Source: Sporosarcina sp. Te-1 (GTDB lineage Bacteria; Bacillota; Bacilli; Bacillales_A; Planococcaceae). From it: a DNA stretch of 64,000 bases. The notes under the pieces were generated by a model, which saw only the letters and a program-made list of their open reading frames with translations, did no database searches and was not told where the DNA came from. A program made the position numbers and the translations under genes. The DNA lies in assembly GCF_017498505.1 (NCBI RefSeq), contig NZ_CP071798.1:1364001-1428000 (forward strand). The letters run 5' to 3'. Position 1 is the first letter of the stretch, and every line of letters starts with the position of its first letter. Below, one piece after another: positions 40,126-49,112 of the stretch.

Positions 40126-42939
40126 TTATTGTGTCACCTTGATTCCTGTAAATTGCAATGGATTTTTCACAGTGTCCAATACATTTTTAGAATCGGCAAG
40201 CTTTACAGTTAATCCTTCGGTAAGTTGCACGTCAGTTACTGGTGCACCCAACTTAATGACTGCTGTTTTCGCAGCAGGGTCTACTTTCGCAACAGTTACA
40301 CCAGCAACTGGTGTAGTTCCATTGCCTACGAATACATCAAATGCATTCTCATCAACAGTCACACTTTCGCTGAATGTTAATGTAATGATATCATTACCAG
40401 TCAATACAGCAGATTGTACTGTAGGTGCAACGTTTTCATTGAGGGTGATAGTTCCCGTGAAAACATCCATTGGCACTGAAGAGTTTTGCGCTTTCACATT
40501 TTGAATTGAGACATTGCGCAATCCAGTGAAAGTATTAGAACCTGGAGCTAATTTCAATTCAACCTGCTTCAAATTAGTAGATTTGACAGTAGCTGATTCA
40601 ACTGTTGCTCCATCAATTTTATAGTTTGCTGCAGTTGTAGCTGAAGCTGCATCAACATCTTTGTCAAATGTAACTGTTACAACGTTGTTGTCAGTAGATG
40701 ATTGAACAATACCATTGTCAGTCACTTTAATTTTCTCAGTAGTTGCTGCGCTGTCTTGTCCACGGTTGAATTTAATACTGTTTGCTTTATCTACAGTCAC
40801 GCCTGCTTGGCTTGAAACCCCAGCGAACGTAAGTGCAACATTGTAGGATGCATTCTTCACATCATCAGTTCCAAGAAGTTTAGCTAACTCCACTCGAACA
40901 GCTTTTGAATTAGTTGTTGAGCTCAAAGCAGCCGCTTTCCCAGCGATGTCATGTGTAACATTATTTGAAACGTATGAACCATTCGCAGTCACTGTTGGGC
41001 TTCCGGAAAGTGTTACGCCTTTATCAAAAGTGATCTCCAAGTATTCTTTGCCATTATCAGAGATAACTGCAGAACCGACTACTTGAGGTACAGCCGTATC
41101 TTCTTTGAATGTTACTACCTTAGTGATGGCTTCGCCCGCTTGGCTGCTAAGGTCTTTGTAGCCAGCTGCTACAGTAACATTTTGAACACCAGTCAAATTC
41201 TTGTCGACCGTAACTTTGTACTCAGCACCAGATACTTTGTCGACAGACTGTACAGCATAGCCGCCAGAAACCGTCACAAGGGATTTATCTAGGGAGTCTA
41301 GTTCCTTTGTAAATGTAATATTGAATGTCTTCGCTCCTGTTTGTACTACAGAAGAAACGGATGGTTTTACACCGTCCGGCTGTTGCTTAACAATTTGTAC
41401 AACAGTTGGATTTGGAGAAATGATATTGCCAGCCATGTCTTGCAAACCGACAAATTTGACATTGATTGCTTTATTCACATCAACGCTTGCATTCGATAAG
41501 TCGACGATAACTTCTGTTGCGCCAGCTGCTACATTAACTGTTGCGCCAGTTACTTGCTTGCCATCTGCATACTCTAGTGTTGCGCTGCTAGCTTTGACAG
41601 GCTCGGAGAATTTGATTTTTACTTTTGTTGCGGAAAGCTGATCTGTTCCGACAACAAATGGAGCAGTTGTATCTGCGGCGAAGGTAACAATTTCGTCGTA
41701 CTTCTTCAATGTAACGCCCGATTTTGCTTTCACATTTTCAATAACGACTTTATAGCGCTTAGAAAGTGGTTGATTCACTGTCAAAAGAAGAGTCTTTCCA
41801 TCTTCTGAAAGAGTTGCACCAGTTACAGATGGATTTGCGCCTCCATCAATTGAAGTTAGAGATAGATTTGCAGTTTTGAAGTCACCATTTGTCTCGAATA
41901 AAGATGACTTATCTACCGCGTTATTAAATTTCACTTGAACTTGTGTTGCACTGATTGCTGCTACTGAAACAACCTCAAGCTCAGGATTCTCTCCAACTAC
42001 TACAGTTACTACAACCTCTTCAGCGTTGTTGCCTGCTTTGTCGGCAGCACTGTAAGTCACTTTATACGTGCCAGGGACTTTCGTGTCGATTGCAGCAAGG
42101 CGTTCGCCAGCTTCGTTTGTGATAACAGAAGTGACTTCTACGTTTTCGTCAACGTTGTCAGTTGCTGTTACTGTTGGTGCAGTGAAAGTTGCGCCGTATT
42201 CGACGTTAAGAGTCTTTTCACCGTTATATACTAGTTTCGGAGCTTCTTTGTCCTCGTTGTCTTCTACTTTCACAGTTGAAGTTTTGTAAAGGAATGTAGC
42301 GAATTGTCCGCGTGTTGTTGTATTTTTAGGATTAAATTTAGGAGCTGCTGGGTTTGTGATATCAAAGTAGTCAAGGACGTCAATGTATGGACGTGCTTCT
42401 GCTTTGGCAGCTGCTAAATCAGTAACATCTTTTTTGAATTCTTTTTCTTTTACTAGAGTCACGAGATCAGTTTTGTTAACTGCATCAAAGGCGCGAACAA
42501 GTACGATTGCCATGTTTTCACGTGTAATGTTGTTCGCCGCACCTAGTGTACCGTCTTCATAACCGTTGAATACGCCATTATCTTTGACGATAGCTGCATA
42601 TTTTAATAGGTCGTCGTTTGTTTTGGATGTCAAATCTTTGAAACGTGGGTTTGTCTTATAATCTGTTGGAATTTCATAGCCCATTGTGACAAGCCATTTA
42701 CCCATCATTTTCACTACGTCTGAACGAGTCAACGTTTTGTTTGGTTTGAAAGAACCGTCAGGATATCCGCCAATGATGCCTTTTGCTGCAAGTGCTGTAA
42801 TTGCGTCCTCATGCGTATTTCCTTTCACATCAGAAAAATCTGCTGCACTTGCAACGACAGGTGCTACAGCAGAAGCGATTAATGCTGCAGAAGCAGCCCC
42901 AGTTATGAAATTACGATACTTTTTAGGTTGGTTGTTCAT
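40126..42939 (-). CDS. S-layer protein with three SLH domains
   Basis: A 937-residue exported surface protein. Signal peptide MNNQPKKYRNFITGAASAALIASAVAPVVASA, then three SLH modules (about residues 31-225; motifs TRSD, TREN, TRGQ at the turn where TRAE is typical) that bind pyruvylated secondary cell-wall polymer. The rest is a series of Ig-like / cadherin-like beta modules (from about 235) rich in Val, Thr, Asp and Asn with almost no Cys, as in Sporosarcina and Lysinibacillus S-layer proteins. GAGGAGG ribosome-binding site. The AT-rich 285 bp upstream probably holds the promoter(s) and a long leader; I could not assign one with confidence. Confidence 0.88.
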   Translation of the reverse strand: MNNQPKKYRNFITGAASAALIASAVAPVVASAADFSDVKGNTHEDAITALAAKGIIGGYPDGSFKPNKTLTRSDVVKMMGKWLVTMGYEIPTDYKTNPRFKDLTSKTNDDLLKYAAIVKDNGVFNGYEDGTLGAANNITRENMAIVLVRAFDAVNKTDLVTLVKEKEFKKDVTDLAAAKAEARPYIDVLDYFDITNPAAPKFNPKNTTTRGQFATFLYKTSTVKVEDNEDKEAPKLVYNGEKTLNVEYGATFTAPTVTATDNVDENVEVTSVITNEAGERLAAIDTKVPGTYKVTYSAADKAGNNAEEVVVTVVVGENPELEVVSVAAISATQVQVKFNNAVDKSSLFETNGDFKTANLSLTSIDGGANPSVTGATLSEDGKTLLLTVNQPLSKRYKVVIENVKAKSGVTLKKYDEIVTFAADTTAPFVVGTDQLSATKVKIKFSEPVKASSATLEYADGKQVTGATVNVAAGATEVIVDLSNASVDVNKAINVKFVGLQDMAGNIISPNPTVVQIVKQQPDGVKPSVSSVVQTGAKTFNITFTKELDSLDKSLVTVSGGYAVQSVDKVSGAEYKVTVDKNLTGVQNVTVAAGYKDLSSQAGEAITKVVTFKEDTAVPQVVGSAVISDNGKEYLEITFDKGVTLSGSPTVTANGSYVSNNVTHDIAGKAAALSSTTNSKAVRVELAKLLGTDDVKNASYNVALTFAGVSSQAGVTVDKANSIKFNRGQDSAATTEKIKVTDNGIVQSSTDNNVVTVTFDKDVDAASATTAANYKIDGATVESATVKSTNLKQVELKLAPGSNTFTGLRNVSIQNVKAQNSSVPMDVFTGTITLNENVAPTVQSAVLTGNDIITLTFSESVTVDENAFDVFVGNGTTPVAGVTVAKVDPAAKTAVIKLGAPVTDVQLTEGLTVKLADSKNVLDTVKNPLQFTGIKVTQ

Positions 42940-43181
42940 TTAAATAACTTCCTCCTCTTAAATGATGAATCTAGTAAGGGCACTATCTCCCATCTCTTTT
43001 ATACCCTCGTTAAACATTATTAATCTTATTTAATTAAAAAGATAGGAGAAATATTTGGTAATTTTTATTGACTACTAAACTACTTAGAAACTATTAAGAT
43101 TGTAAGAATAGTATTTACTCCTCATAATCACAATACAAATATAATATAAAAATTAAATTTTAATTAAAATATTTTTCTTAT

Positions 43182-43216
43182 CAAAAAACCATCTATCCGT
43201 AAACAGACAGATGGTT
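43182..43216 (-). terminator. Terminator of the GTPase gene
   Basis: AACCATCT / AGATGGTT with TTTTTTG tail on minus; lies in the S-layer gene's upstream region. Confidence 0.75.
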
Positions 43217-43224
43217 GATATCCA

Positions 43225-44232
43225 CTACTTGTTGCTTTGTTTGGAAGCTTTTTTTAAAAACATTTGGTAAATCGGTTTTAATGACTTAGGTGTCAGTTCA
43301 ATTTCATTCTCATGGGCATACTTAACTGCATGTCCCAACGCAATCGTCATAGCTCCGGCAACGCTCGCCCCGGCTACCATGCCCGCTCCGGGAACGACTT
43401 TGATAATCTGCCGGAACACCGTTTTGCCGATATTCCCTACAATGGTCGCAATGATCAACTCCTTGGCTTTGTCCTTGGAGATTGGTTTCCCATACAAGGT
43501 GGATAGTTTTAACATGAGGCTCACTTGCAATGCAGTGAGTGGGACAAAATCCGACCCTGGAATCGGCACAGCTCCGATGGTGGCGGCGGAAGCACCGGCA
43601 CCCAGGATCCACCGATTGGCGATAGCGGATTTATCGGCCATGTTGGCGGCCATCAGAATATCCTTTTTTTTTGACTCCAAAATGTCTAATACTTCTTTTT
43701 GCAGCATTCCGATATTCTCCCCGGTTCTTGAGGAAATCGGAGTCACGACATAATCGAAATCTGTGTGCTGTTTAATATAATTGACGAGTGAAGGTATATC
43801 GTCTGCTGCATCAATTTTATTGAGTACAAGGATAATATCTTTGTTCACTTTCGCAATTTTCTTCAACGACACGAGTTCTGTTTCTGATAAAACGGTTCCT
43901 GCCGCATTCAAGAAAAACAAAACCACATCGGCCTTTTTATAGAATTTCATCGTCTCAGCAGAGTGCTCGCTATAAATATCATCCAGGCCCGGTGTATCGA
44001 CAAAGATGATCTTCTCTTGGAACACGAACTTTTTGATCTCTTGGGTTTCACCCGGCTTTGCACCAACTTGCGCCACATCAGCACCCATCAATTTATTGAT
44101 TGTCGAAGATTTCCCTGCATTGACGTCGCCTATTAGCGCAATAAGGACTTCCCTCTCCAATTGCTCATTGATTTCTTCTGATTTTTCTCTGAATATATGA
44201 TCAAACTCTTCATCCGTAAGCCAGTCCTTCAT
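43225..44232 (-). CDS. GTPase with C-terminal DUF697 membrane domain
   Basis: A 335-residue protein: TRAFAC-class GTPase (G1 GDVNAGKSST, G3 DTPGLDD, G4 NKID, G5-like ISSRTGEN) and a hydrophobic C-terminal DUF697-like region (about 200-300; LILGAGASAATIGAVPIPGSD, GAGMVAGASVAGAMTIALGH). Such GTPases are membrane-linked; function unclear, related to YfjP/Era-like proteins. AAAGGTGATT fixes the ATG; the ATG three codons upstream is less supported. Confidence 0.83.
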   Translation of the reverse strand: MKDWLTDEEFDHIFREKSEEINEQLEREVLIALIGDVNAGKSSTINKLMGADVAQVGAKPGETQEIKKFVFQEKIIFVDTPGLDDIYSEHSAETMKFYKKADVVLFFLNAAGTVLSETELVSLKKIAKVNKDIILVLNKIDAADDIPSLVNYIKQHTDFDYVVTPISSRTGENIGMLQKEVLDILESKKKDILMAANMADKSAIANRWILGAGASAATIGAVPIPGSDFVPLTALQVSLMLKLSTLYGKPISKDKAKELIIATIVGNIGKTVFRQIIKVVPGAGMVAGASVAGAMTIALGHAVKYAHENEIELTPKSLKPIYQMFLKKASKQSNK

Positions 44233-44376
44233 TCTAATCACCTTTTCTCTGCTTGTTATGTATATATACGATTCCCCATGTCAATTGGATTCACACTATA
44301 TCTCTTCCCTTTCCAATATCATCTGTAACTTTCCTCCAACAAAATAGTCAAATGGAATGAAGGCGGTGGTAAGATC

Positions 44377-44820
44377 GTGAGAAACATATACATTATTTTG
44401 GCGTCCCTCTTCCTATTCGTGTTGATCGGTTGTCAACAAATCGGACCGGCTGCGAAGCCCGTCAATCAGTTTCCAACCATAAAGGTACGAATAGGAGAAG
44501 AGACATTTTCAGCCGCAAGGGGAAGTTATTGTTGGACGACGAGAAATCTATCCGAATGTGCCGATGCTTCTGGAGATCCGTTTGATTATGAAAACAGTGC
44601 TCCTCCGATTGAAGTAGAACCTGGTAGCAAGATCGAGCTCCTATTTTCTGAAACTCCATCTTCTCTTTCTGTCGAGATGACGAAAAACGGGAAAGAAGAA
44701 ACACTTACGGATCAGGCCGTATTTTCCATTCCGGCCGAATCCGGCACGTATGGCTTTTCTGTTCACGCCAATTGGGAAGAGGGAGATATGGCCTTTCATT
44801 TCATCCTTATAATCAAATGA
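44377..44820 (+). CDS. Predicted lipoprotein, unknown
   Basis: A 147-residue lipoprotein. Signal peptide with lipobox LIGC (Cys 19), mature region a small beta-sandwich-like domain with two cysteines in SYCWTTRNLSECAD. GTG start after a GGCGGTGG site. No family recognised. Shares a terminator with the DUF2339 gene. Confidence 0.72.
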   Translation: MRNIYIILASLFLFVLIGCQQIGPAAKPVNQFPTIKVRIGEETFSAARGSYCWTTRNLSECADASGDPFDYENSAPPIEVEPGSKIELLFSETPSSLSVEMTKNGKEETLTDQAVFSIPAESGTYGFSVHANWEEGDMAFHFILIIK

Positions 44821-44821
44821 A

Positions 44822-44851
44822 AAAGAGCCGCGTAACAAATGCGGCTCTTTC
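44822..44851. terminator. Bidirectional terminator between lipoprotein and DUF2339 genes
   Basis: AAAGAGCCGC / GCGGCTCTTT with a nine-base loop. Confidence 0.85.
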
Positions 44852-44854
44852 TTA

Positions 44855-47056
44855 TTATGTTGTCGGCTCATCTTTTAATAATGTCCTCGAATAGAGGAGT
44901 CCAGCAATTCCAATGACAATGAACAGAATCGCACGGATTAAAATAGAAATACTTGCCATATCGACGAGGAACAATTTGAGCAAGCAGAATCCGACTAACA
45001 CAGCGCCAAGTATTTTGACGACCTTCCATTTCATGACTTTGCCGAGGCTGAATGAAATAAACGCAAACGCCATCAGCAGGAACGTATGAATGAATAGGAT
45101 ATATTCCCATTCCCACTTGTAGCCGAATGCTATAGTCAAATACCATTTATTCAAAAAGATAAAGTAAAGAACTTGCATCGTTACCGCCAATGCTGCGAGC
45201 GCTTTTTTAAAGAACGCAGGCTTGAAGTAGAATTTCCCTTTCAAAATCGTCAAAAATAGATAGGATAAGCAACCGACGTAAAGAATCTGGACAAACAGAT
45301 TCAACCATAAGCCTTCGCGATTTGAGAAGTTTGTCAAGTTGAACAATAAGACAAACAGACCTAACAAGAGAAATTCAATGACAGTTGCATGTGCCAAATA
45401 CATTCCACGGTGCCACTTTACGAAACTAAAAGTTATCGCAATCGCAAGCAAAAAGGCGAAGAAAAAGACATGCATGGTGGTGACCATGTTCAAATCTAGT
45501 GATGTAACGAGAATGCCTGCTAAATACCCCGCGTAGATTAGAAAAATTAGTTGTCCTGCGATAAAACTTATGTCAATCAGCTTTTCTCGTCCTTTCATAA
45601 AGGAAGGGACGTGTTGGGTCAACGTATAATAGTTCAAGACAACCGTATAAATGAATATCGCCCAAATAAGGTTTTCAATAGAAACGAATGATTTGATGTG
45701 AATGATCGTCAAAATGGCTAATGCGATTACAGAATAGACAAAAGCACCAATTGCCATAAGACGGACAGTGTCGAATCTTATGCCGAGCCAAAGACCGAGC
45801 GTCGCGATAACGAGCAGCATTGTTAATTGAACTAAAGGCTCATCCAATCGGAATGCCAACACTAGCACACTTGCAGCCACAATCGATATTGCGGTAAAAA
45901 TACTCATCCCAAGCTTTTCGCGCTTTTTATAAGCTAATATAGAAAGAATGCTGTAAAGAACAACTAAGAAAGCAAATGCGGCCAAACGCATTTCGTATTC
46001 TAAAATGGCTACCCATAAAAATGTACTAGCTGCATTGGTATATAACATGATTTCGCTCGTAGCTGCTGTTCTGCTCAGCCCTTTCATATACGAAGCAAGC
46101 AATACCACATGTTGAACTAGTACAGTCAAGACAATGAGTTCCTTATCGATATAGAAAATATTCATAGCCGTATAGATGACTAGCGTTAGGTGGTACAAAC
46201 CATATGATACATAAAAGGAGTACGTATGCCCTTGTTTTAAGGAAATATAGAACAAGGATAGGAACAACAATAGGAGATAACCGGCGAACTGAAGCGTGCT
46301 TGCATTTGTGTCTTCTAAAAGAAAAGGCAGAAGAAAGCCCGCAATGGCAGAGAACACCGTCAATGTTTCCGATTTTATTCTGCTCGACAGCCATAAGCCC
46401 GCAGCGATATAAGCAACCGCAATCAGAAATGCCACAATGTAAGGAAAATAGCCATACAGATGATGGGCAGCAAAAGTCGTTAATATTCCGAGTGCGATAA
46501 AACCGCCCAACAGCGTCAACCCGAACGGAGCCCGGGAGTTCTTAATGTTCTTCATTCCCCCATAATAAAGAAGAGCAGTTCCGGCATAACCGAGGAAAAT
46601 GCGTACCCAATCGGTGATCCATCCATTATCGAAAGCGACTTTCAATCCCCACAAGACACCTAATAGCAAGATAAACATGAACACTCTTGGCAGCCAAAGT
46701 CCAAGCATTCTCTCTAAATTGAATTCCGCCTGCTTTGACTTGGTTGTAGGCGGCTGAGCCTGCAATTGTACTTGAGAAGGCTGCATTTTCATTTGTGGAA
46801 CGCTTTGTTCTGGAATGCCCGTTTCCTCAGCAGGCATTCTTTTCTCTGGTGGCATAATTTCATCAGGTATCTCTTCACGAACAGGTACCACTGGTTCGTT
46901 CGGACTCTCCAATGGGACTGATGGTTCCGTATCCATGGAGGCAGGTGTTTCTTCAGGTTTACTGTTTTCCTTTTCAGCCAATTCCTTTTTTAAATGAAGT
47001 AACTCCTGCTCCAATTCGGACATCCTTTTTTGAATCCCATCCAAATCTTTGGACAA
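44855..47056 (-). CDS. DUF2339 polytopic membrane protein
   Basis: A 733-residue protein. An N-terminal coiled-coil (residues 1-30), a Pro/Glu-rich linker to about residue 110, then some 20 hydrophobic helices beginning GLWLPRVFMFILLLGVLWGLKVA, the DUF2339 layout. Function unknown; the distant relatives are large membrane proteins of cell envelope. TTG start after AAAGGGGTG. Transcribed from its own promoter with an unusual structured leader. Confidence 0.82.
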   Translation of the reverse strand: MSKDLDGIQKRMSELEQELLHLKKELAEKENSKPEETPASMDTEPSVPLESPNEPVVPVREEIPDEIMPPEKRMPAEETGIPEQSVPQMKMQPSQVQLQAQPPTTKSKQAEFNLERMLGLWLPRVFMFILLLGVLWGLKVAFDNGWITDWVRIFLGYAGTALLYYGGMKNIKNSRAPFGLTLLGGFIALGILTTFAAHHLYGYFPYIVAFLIAVAYIAAGLWLSSRIKSETLTVFSAIAGFLLPFLLEDTNASTLQFAGYLLLLFLSLFYISLKQGHTYSFYVSYGLYHLTLVIYTAMNIFYIDKELIVLTVLVQHVVLLASYMKGLSRTAATSEIMLYTNAASTFLWVAILEYEMRLAAFAFLVVLYSILSILAYKKREKLGMSIFTAISIVAASVLVLAFRLDEPLVQLTMLLVIATLGLWLGIRFDTVRLMAIGAFVYSVIALAILTIIHIKSFVSIENLIWAIFIYTVVLNYYTLTQHVPSFMKGREKLIDISFIAGQLIFLIYAGYLAGILVTSLDLNMVTTMHVFFFAFLLAIAITFSFVKWHRGMYLAHATVIEFLLLGLFVLLFNLTNFSNREGLWLNLFVQILYVGCLSYLFLTILKGKFYFKPAFFKKALAALAVTMQVLYFIFLNKWYLTIAFGYKWEWEYILFIHTFLLMAFAFISFSLGKVMKWKVVKILGAVLVGFCLLKLFLVDMASISILIRAILFIVIGIAGLLYSRTLLKDEPTT

Positions 47057-47184
47057 TGTTTACACCCCTTTACTTTTTTATTCTACACAATAAAAGATCA
47101 TTGTCCGTCTTCCGGTTGACTAGATACACCCCCACCCAAAAGGACGGAAGGTGAAAGACCCGGCCGACCTCCGGTAAAATAGCT
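47057..47184 (-). promoter_or_regulatory. Structured 5' leader of the DUF2339 gene
   Basis: About 130 nt between the predicted transcription start and the start codon. GC-rich compared with flanks. On the minus strand CGGAGG (47168-47173), CTTCCG (47145-47150) and CGGAAG (47109-47114) follow each other; the middle element can pair with either neighbour but not both, which is switch-like. No known riboswitch family is recognised. Confidence 0.4.
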
Positions 47185-47190
47185 GAAGTT

Positions 47191-47218
47191 ATTGTATCAC
47201 AATCTTCCAATTCGTTAA
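47191..47218 (-). promoter_or_regulatory. Promoter of the DUF2339 gene
   Basis: TTAACG, 16-bp spacer, TGATACAAT with an extended -10 on the minus strand. The stretch 47219-47343 holds nothing I recognise. Confidence 0.5.
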
Positions 47219-47343
47219 GTTATTATCTAATAAACTAGTAATTTAGTATTCACTTTCAAGTATTTGCATCATTAAAAAGAACGATATTAACCTAGTTGGC
47301 ATCCATACAAATGAACTATTCCCGACATGGAACATCGTCCAAT

Positions 47344-47381
47344 ATAAAAAAACGTGCAGACAATGAGTTGCATTGTCTACA
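47344..47381 (-). terminator. Terminator of the cotJ operon
   Basis: AGACAATG / CATTGTCT; on minus followed by GCACG and seven T. Confidence 0.8.
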
Positions 47382-47421
47382 CATGCCTTCTTATTGATTG
47401 GAAGGTTATCGTTGAATCGAC

Positions 47422-47991
47422 TTAAAAAAACTTTTTCCGATCTCGCTCTTCTTTTAGGATTTCAACCGATTCTCTAAAACGCAAGGAATGGACATTTTCG
47501 CGTTCGCGCAAGAAACGCAGAGCGTCATTCAGCGAGGTATCATCTGACACATCGATGATCCACTGGTAGGTAGCTCTCGCTTTTTCTTCCGCTGCGATAT
47601 CTTCATAGAGGTCTGCAATTGGATCGCCTTTTGCTTGGATATAGGTTGCAGTGAAAGGAACATTACCAGCATTCTCGTAAAAGAGATCATGGCCATGGTT
47701 CACAAAATGGGCACCTAGACCGGCTTCCACCAATTGTTCAGGTGTCGCGTCCTTCGTCAGTTTATAAATCATCGTCGCAATCATTTCAAGATGAGAAAAT
47801 TCTTCCGTGGCAATGTCATTCAACACGCCTATCACTTTATCAGGAACCGTATACCGTTGATTCATATACCGGAGTGCGGCAGCCAGTTCTCCGTCTGCTC
47901 CTCCGTATTGTTCCATCAAATATTTCGCAAGCTTCGGGTTGCATGTGTCCACTTTCACTGGGTATAGCAGCTTTTTCTCATAAACCCACAT
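47422..47991 (-). CDS. cotJC: Spore coat protein CotJC (manganese catalase-like)
   Basis: A 189-residue ferritin-like four-helix protein related to manganese catalase. Metal-binding Glu/His residues are in IATEEFSHLEMIATMIY (about residues 60-76) and EDIAAEEKARATYQW (about 129-143), with RERENVHSLRFRES at the end. In B. subtilis it is made in the mother cell and built into the spore coat. Last gene of cotJA-cotJB-cotJC; the C-terminal helix carries Lys/Glu. Confidence 0.93.
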   Translation of the reverse strand: MWVYEKKLLYPVKVDTCNPKLAKYLMEQYGGADGELAAALRYMNQRYTVPDKVIGVLNDIATEEFSHLEMIATMIYKLTKDATPEQLVEAGLGAHFVNHGHDLFYENAGNVPFTATYIQAKGDPIADLYEDIAAEEKARATYQWIIDVSDDTSLNDALRFLRERENVHSLRFRESVEILKEERDRKKFF

Positions 47992-48006
47992 ATCGGTCCC
48001 CTTTCT

Positions 48007-48276
48007 TCACCTTTGCCATGGCCATGGCGGCTGATTCCAACGCCAACCGGCCTCAATTGCCTGTTCGGTAGGTATGGAATGAAGAGAGAGCGGACCGTAT
48101 CGGCTTTCGTATTGACGCCTAAGCATGGAGGCCCGCTTAATCGCTTCCCTCCACTGTTCCAAGGCATCCTGGTCGTTCGGATGCGTGTCAGTATAGAGGG
48201 TTAACTCGACAACGACAAAATCCGCTTCCTGCAGTTGCAGCATCAGTTCACGTTCTTCTTCGAACGCTGGATTCAC
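48007..48276 (-). CDS. cotJB: Spore coat protein CotJB
   Basis: An 89-residue protein of the CotJB family: LQEADFVVVELTLYTDTHPNDQDALEQW near residues 15-42 and YESRYGPLSLHS at 56-67 are the family signature, ending in Trp- and Pro-rich WRWNQPPWPWQ. GTG start overlaps the TGA of cotJA, so the two are coupled. 15 bp before cotJC. Confidence 0.92.
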   Translation of the reverse strand: MNPAFEEERELMLQLQEADFVVVELTLYTDTHPNDQDALEQWREAIKRASMLRRQYESRYGPLSLHSIPTEQAIEAGWRWNQPPWPWQR

Positions 48277-48491
48277 GATATTCCCTCCTCCCGTGAAAAT
48301 CCATCAACCAAGGCAGGCCAAAGGGAGCCATGGAACAACGCTTGTGCCGGCGTATACTGCGGAAGGCCGGGCGGTTGGAAGTTCATAAATACCTGCGGAG
48401 GCAGCACAAACTTCTTAACGAGAATAGGTGGACACGGATCTAAAGGTGACACATACGGTCTGTAACTTCCCCGGAAAGACGGGTGCTCCAA
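48273..48491 (-). CDS. cotJA: Spore coat-associated protein CotJA
   Basis: A 72-residue CotJA-family protein: YVSPLDPCPPILVKKFVLPPQVFMNFQPPGLPQY is typical. First gene of the operon. TTG start directly after GTGAGGAGTGAT; a GTG five codons upstream is the alternative. Confidence 0.88.
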   Translation of the reverse strand: MEHPSFRGSYRPYVSPLDPCPPILVKKFVLPPQVFMNFQPPGLPQYTPAQALFHGSLWPALVDGFSREEGIS

Positions 48492-48509
48492 ATCATCACT
48501 CCTCACGCT

Positions 48510-48538
48510 ATCGTATGCAAGGAGTGCATGTCTGATTC
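48510..48538 (-). promoter_or_regulatory. Sigma-E-like promoter of cotJABC
   Basis: On the minus strand GAATCA, 15-bp spacer, CATACGAT, close to the sigma-E -10 CATACAAT, 19 bp before the start codon. In B. subtilis cotJ is sigma-E dependent, agreeing with this. Confidence 0.65.
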
Positions 48539-48560
48539 ACCCGCCCAAGCTATGGACAAT

Positions 48561-49094
48561 CTAACTTTTCACAGTGCTCATCATTTTTTTAATGATCCTG
48601 ATTTGACCACGGTGGCTCAGCTCGTCCTCAAAGACATGAAACCATTTAAAATAGTTATTGGCTGGCAAGTCCCACCAAAATGGCTGTTGTTCAAACAACC
48701 AGGAATCCGGCAACTCCTTGAATGTATTGATGGTGTGTTGTCTCGTTTCTTCCAATGCGGTTAAATAGTACTCGATTGGATTGCCTTTAATCTGTTCACG
48801 GGCGGTTGCTCCTAAATCCATGGCAGGATTCACCAATTGAATATCTTCTTCCGTGAAATCTCTGTTTTCAAATGTCATGATTTGATATACCTTTTCCACA
48901 GATACTAAATGGGCAAGCAGCATACCAATCGAATTGGCATTGTCGTCATATAAATAATCCAACTCTTCCATTGTCAACCCCCGCACTTCATCTAACGTGG
49001 TCTCCCTTGTATAGTTCATCATGGAAACCAGTTTGCTGAATTCTTCCCCCAACCCTTCTTTCTTATCAATCAACAATAGAGTTTCATCTTTCAT
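48561..49094 (-). CDS. DinB family protein
   Basis: A 177-residue DinB/YfiT-like four-helix protein. TTLDEVRGLTMEELDYLYDDNANSIGMLLAHLVSVEKVYQIM holds the first metal His; HVFEDELSHRGQIRIIKKMM, near the C-terminus, holds the other two. Members are thiol transferases or bind metal; role unknown. Lies 18 bp after the APH-like gene stop. Confidence 0.83.
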   Translation of the reverse strand: MKDETLLLIDKKEGLGEEFSKLVSMMNYTRETTLDEVRGLTMEELDYLYDDNANSIGMLLAHLVSVEKVYQIMTFENRDFTEEDIQLVNPAMDLGATAREQIKGNPIEYYLTALEETRQHTINTFKELPDSWLFEQQPFWWDLPANNYFKWFHVFEDELSHRGQIRIIKKMMSTVKS

Positions 49095-49112
49095 TCCTCG
49101 TTCTCTCCTTTT

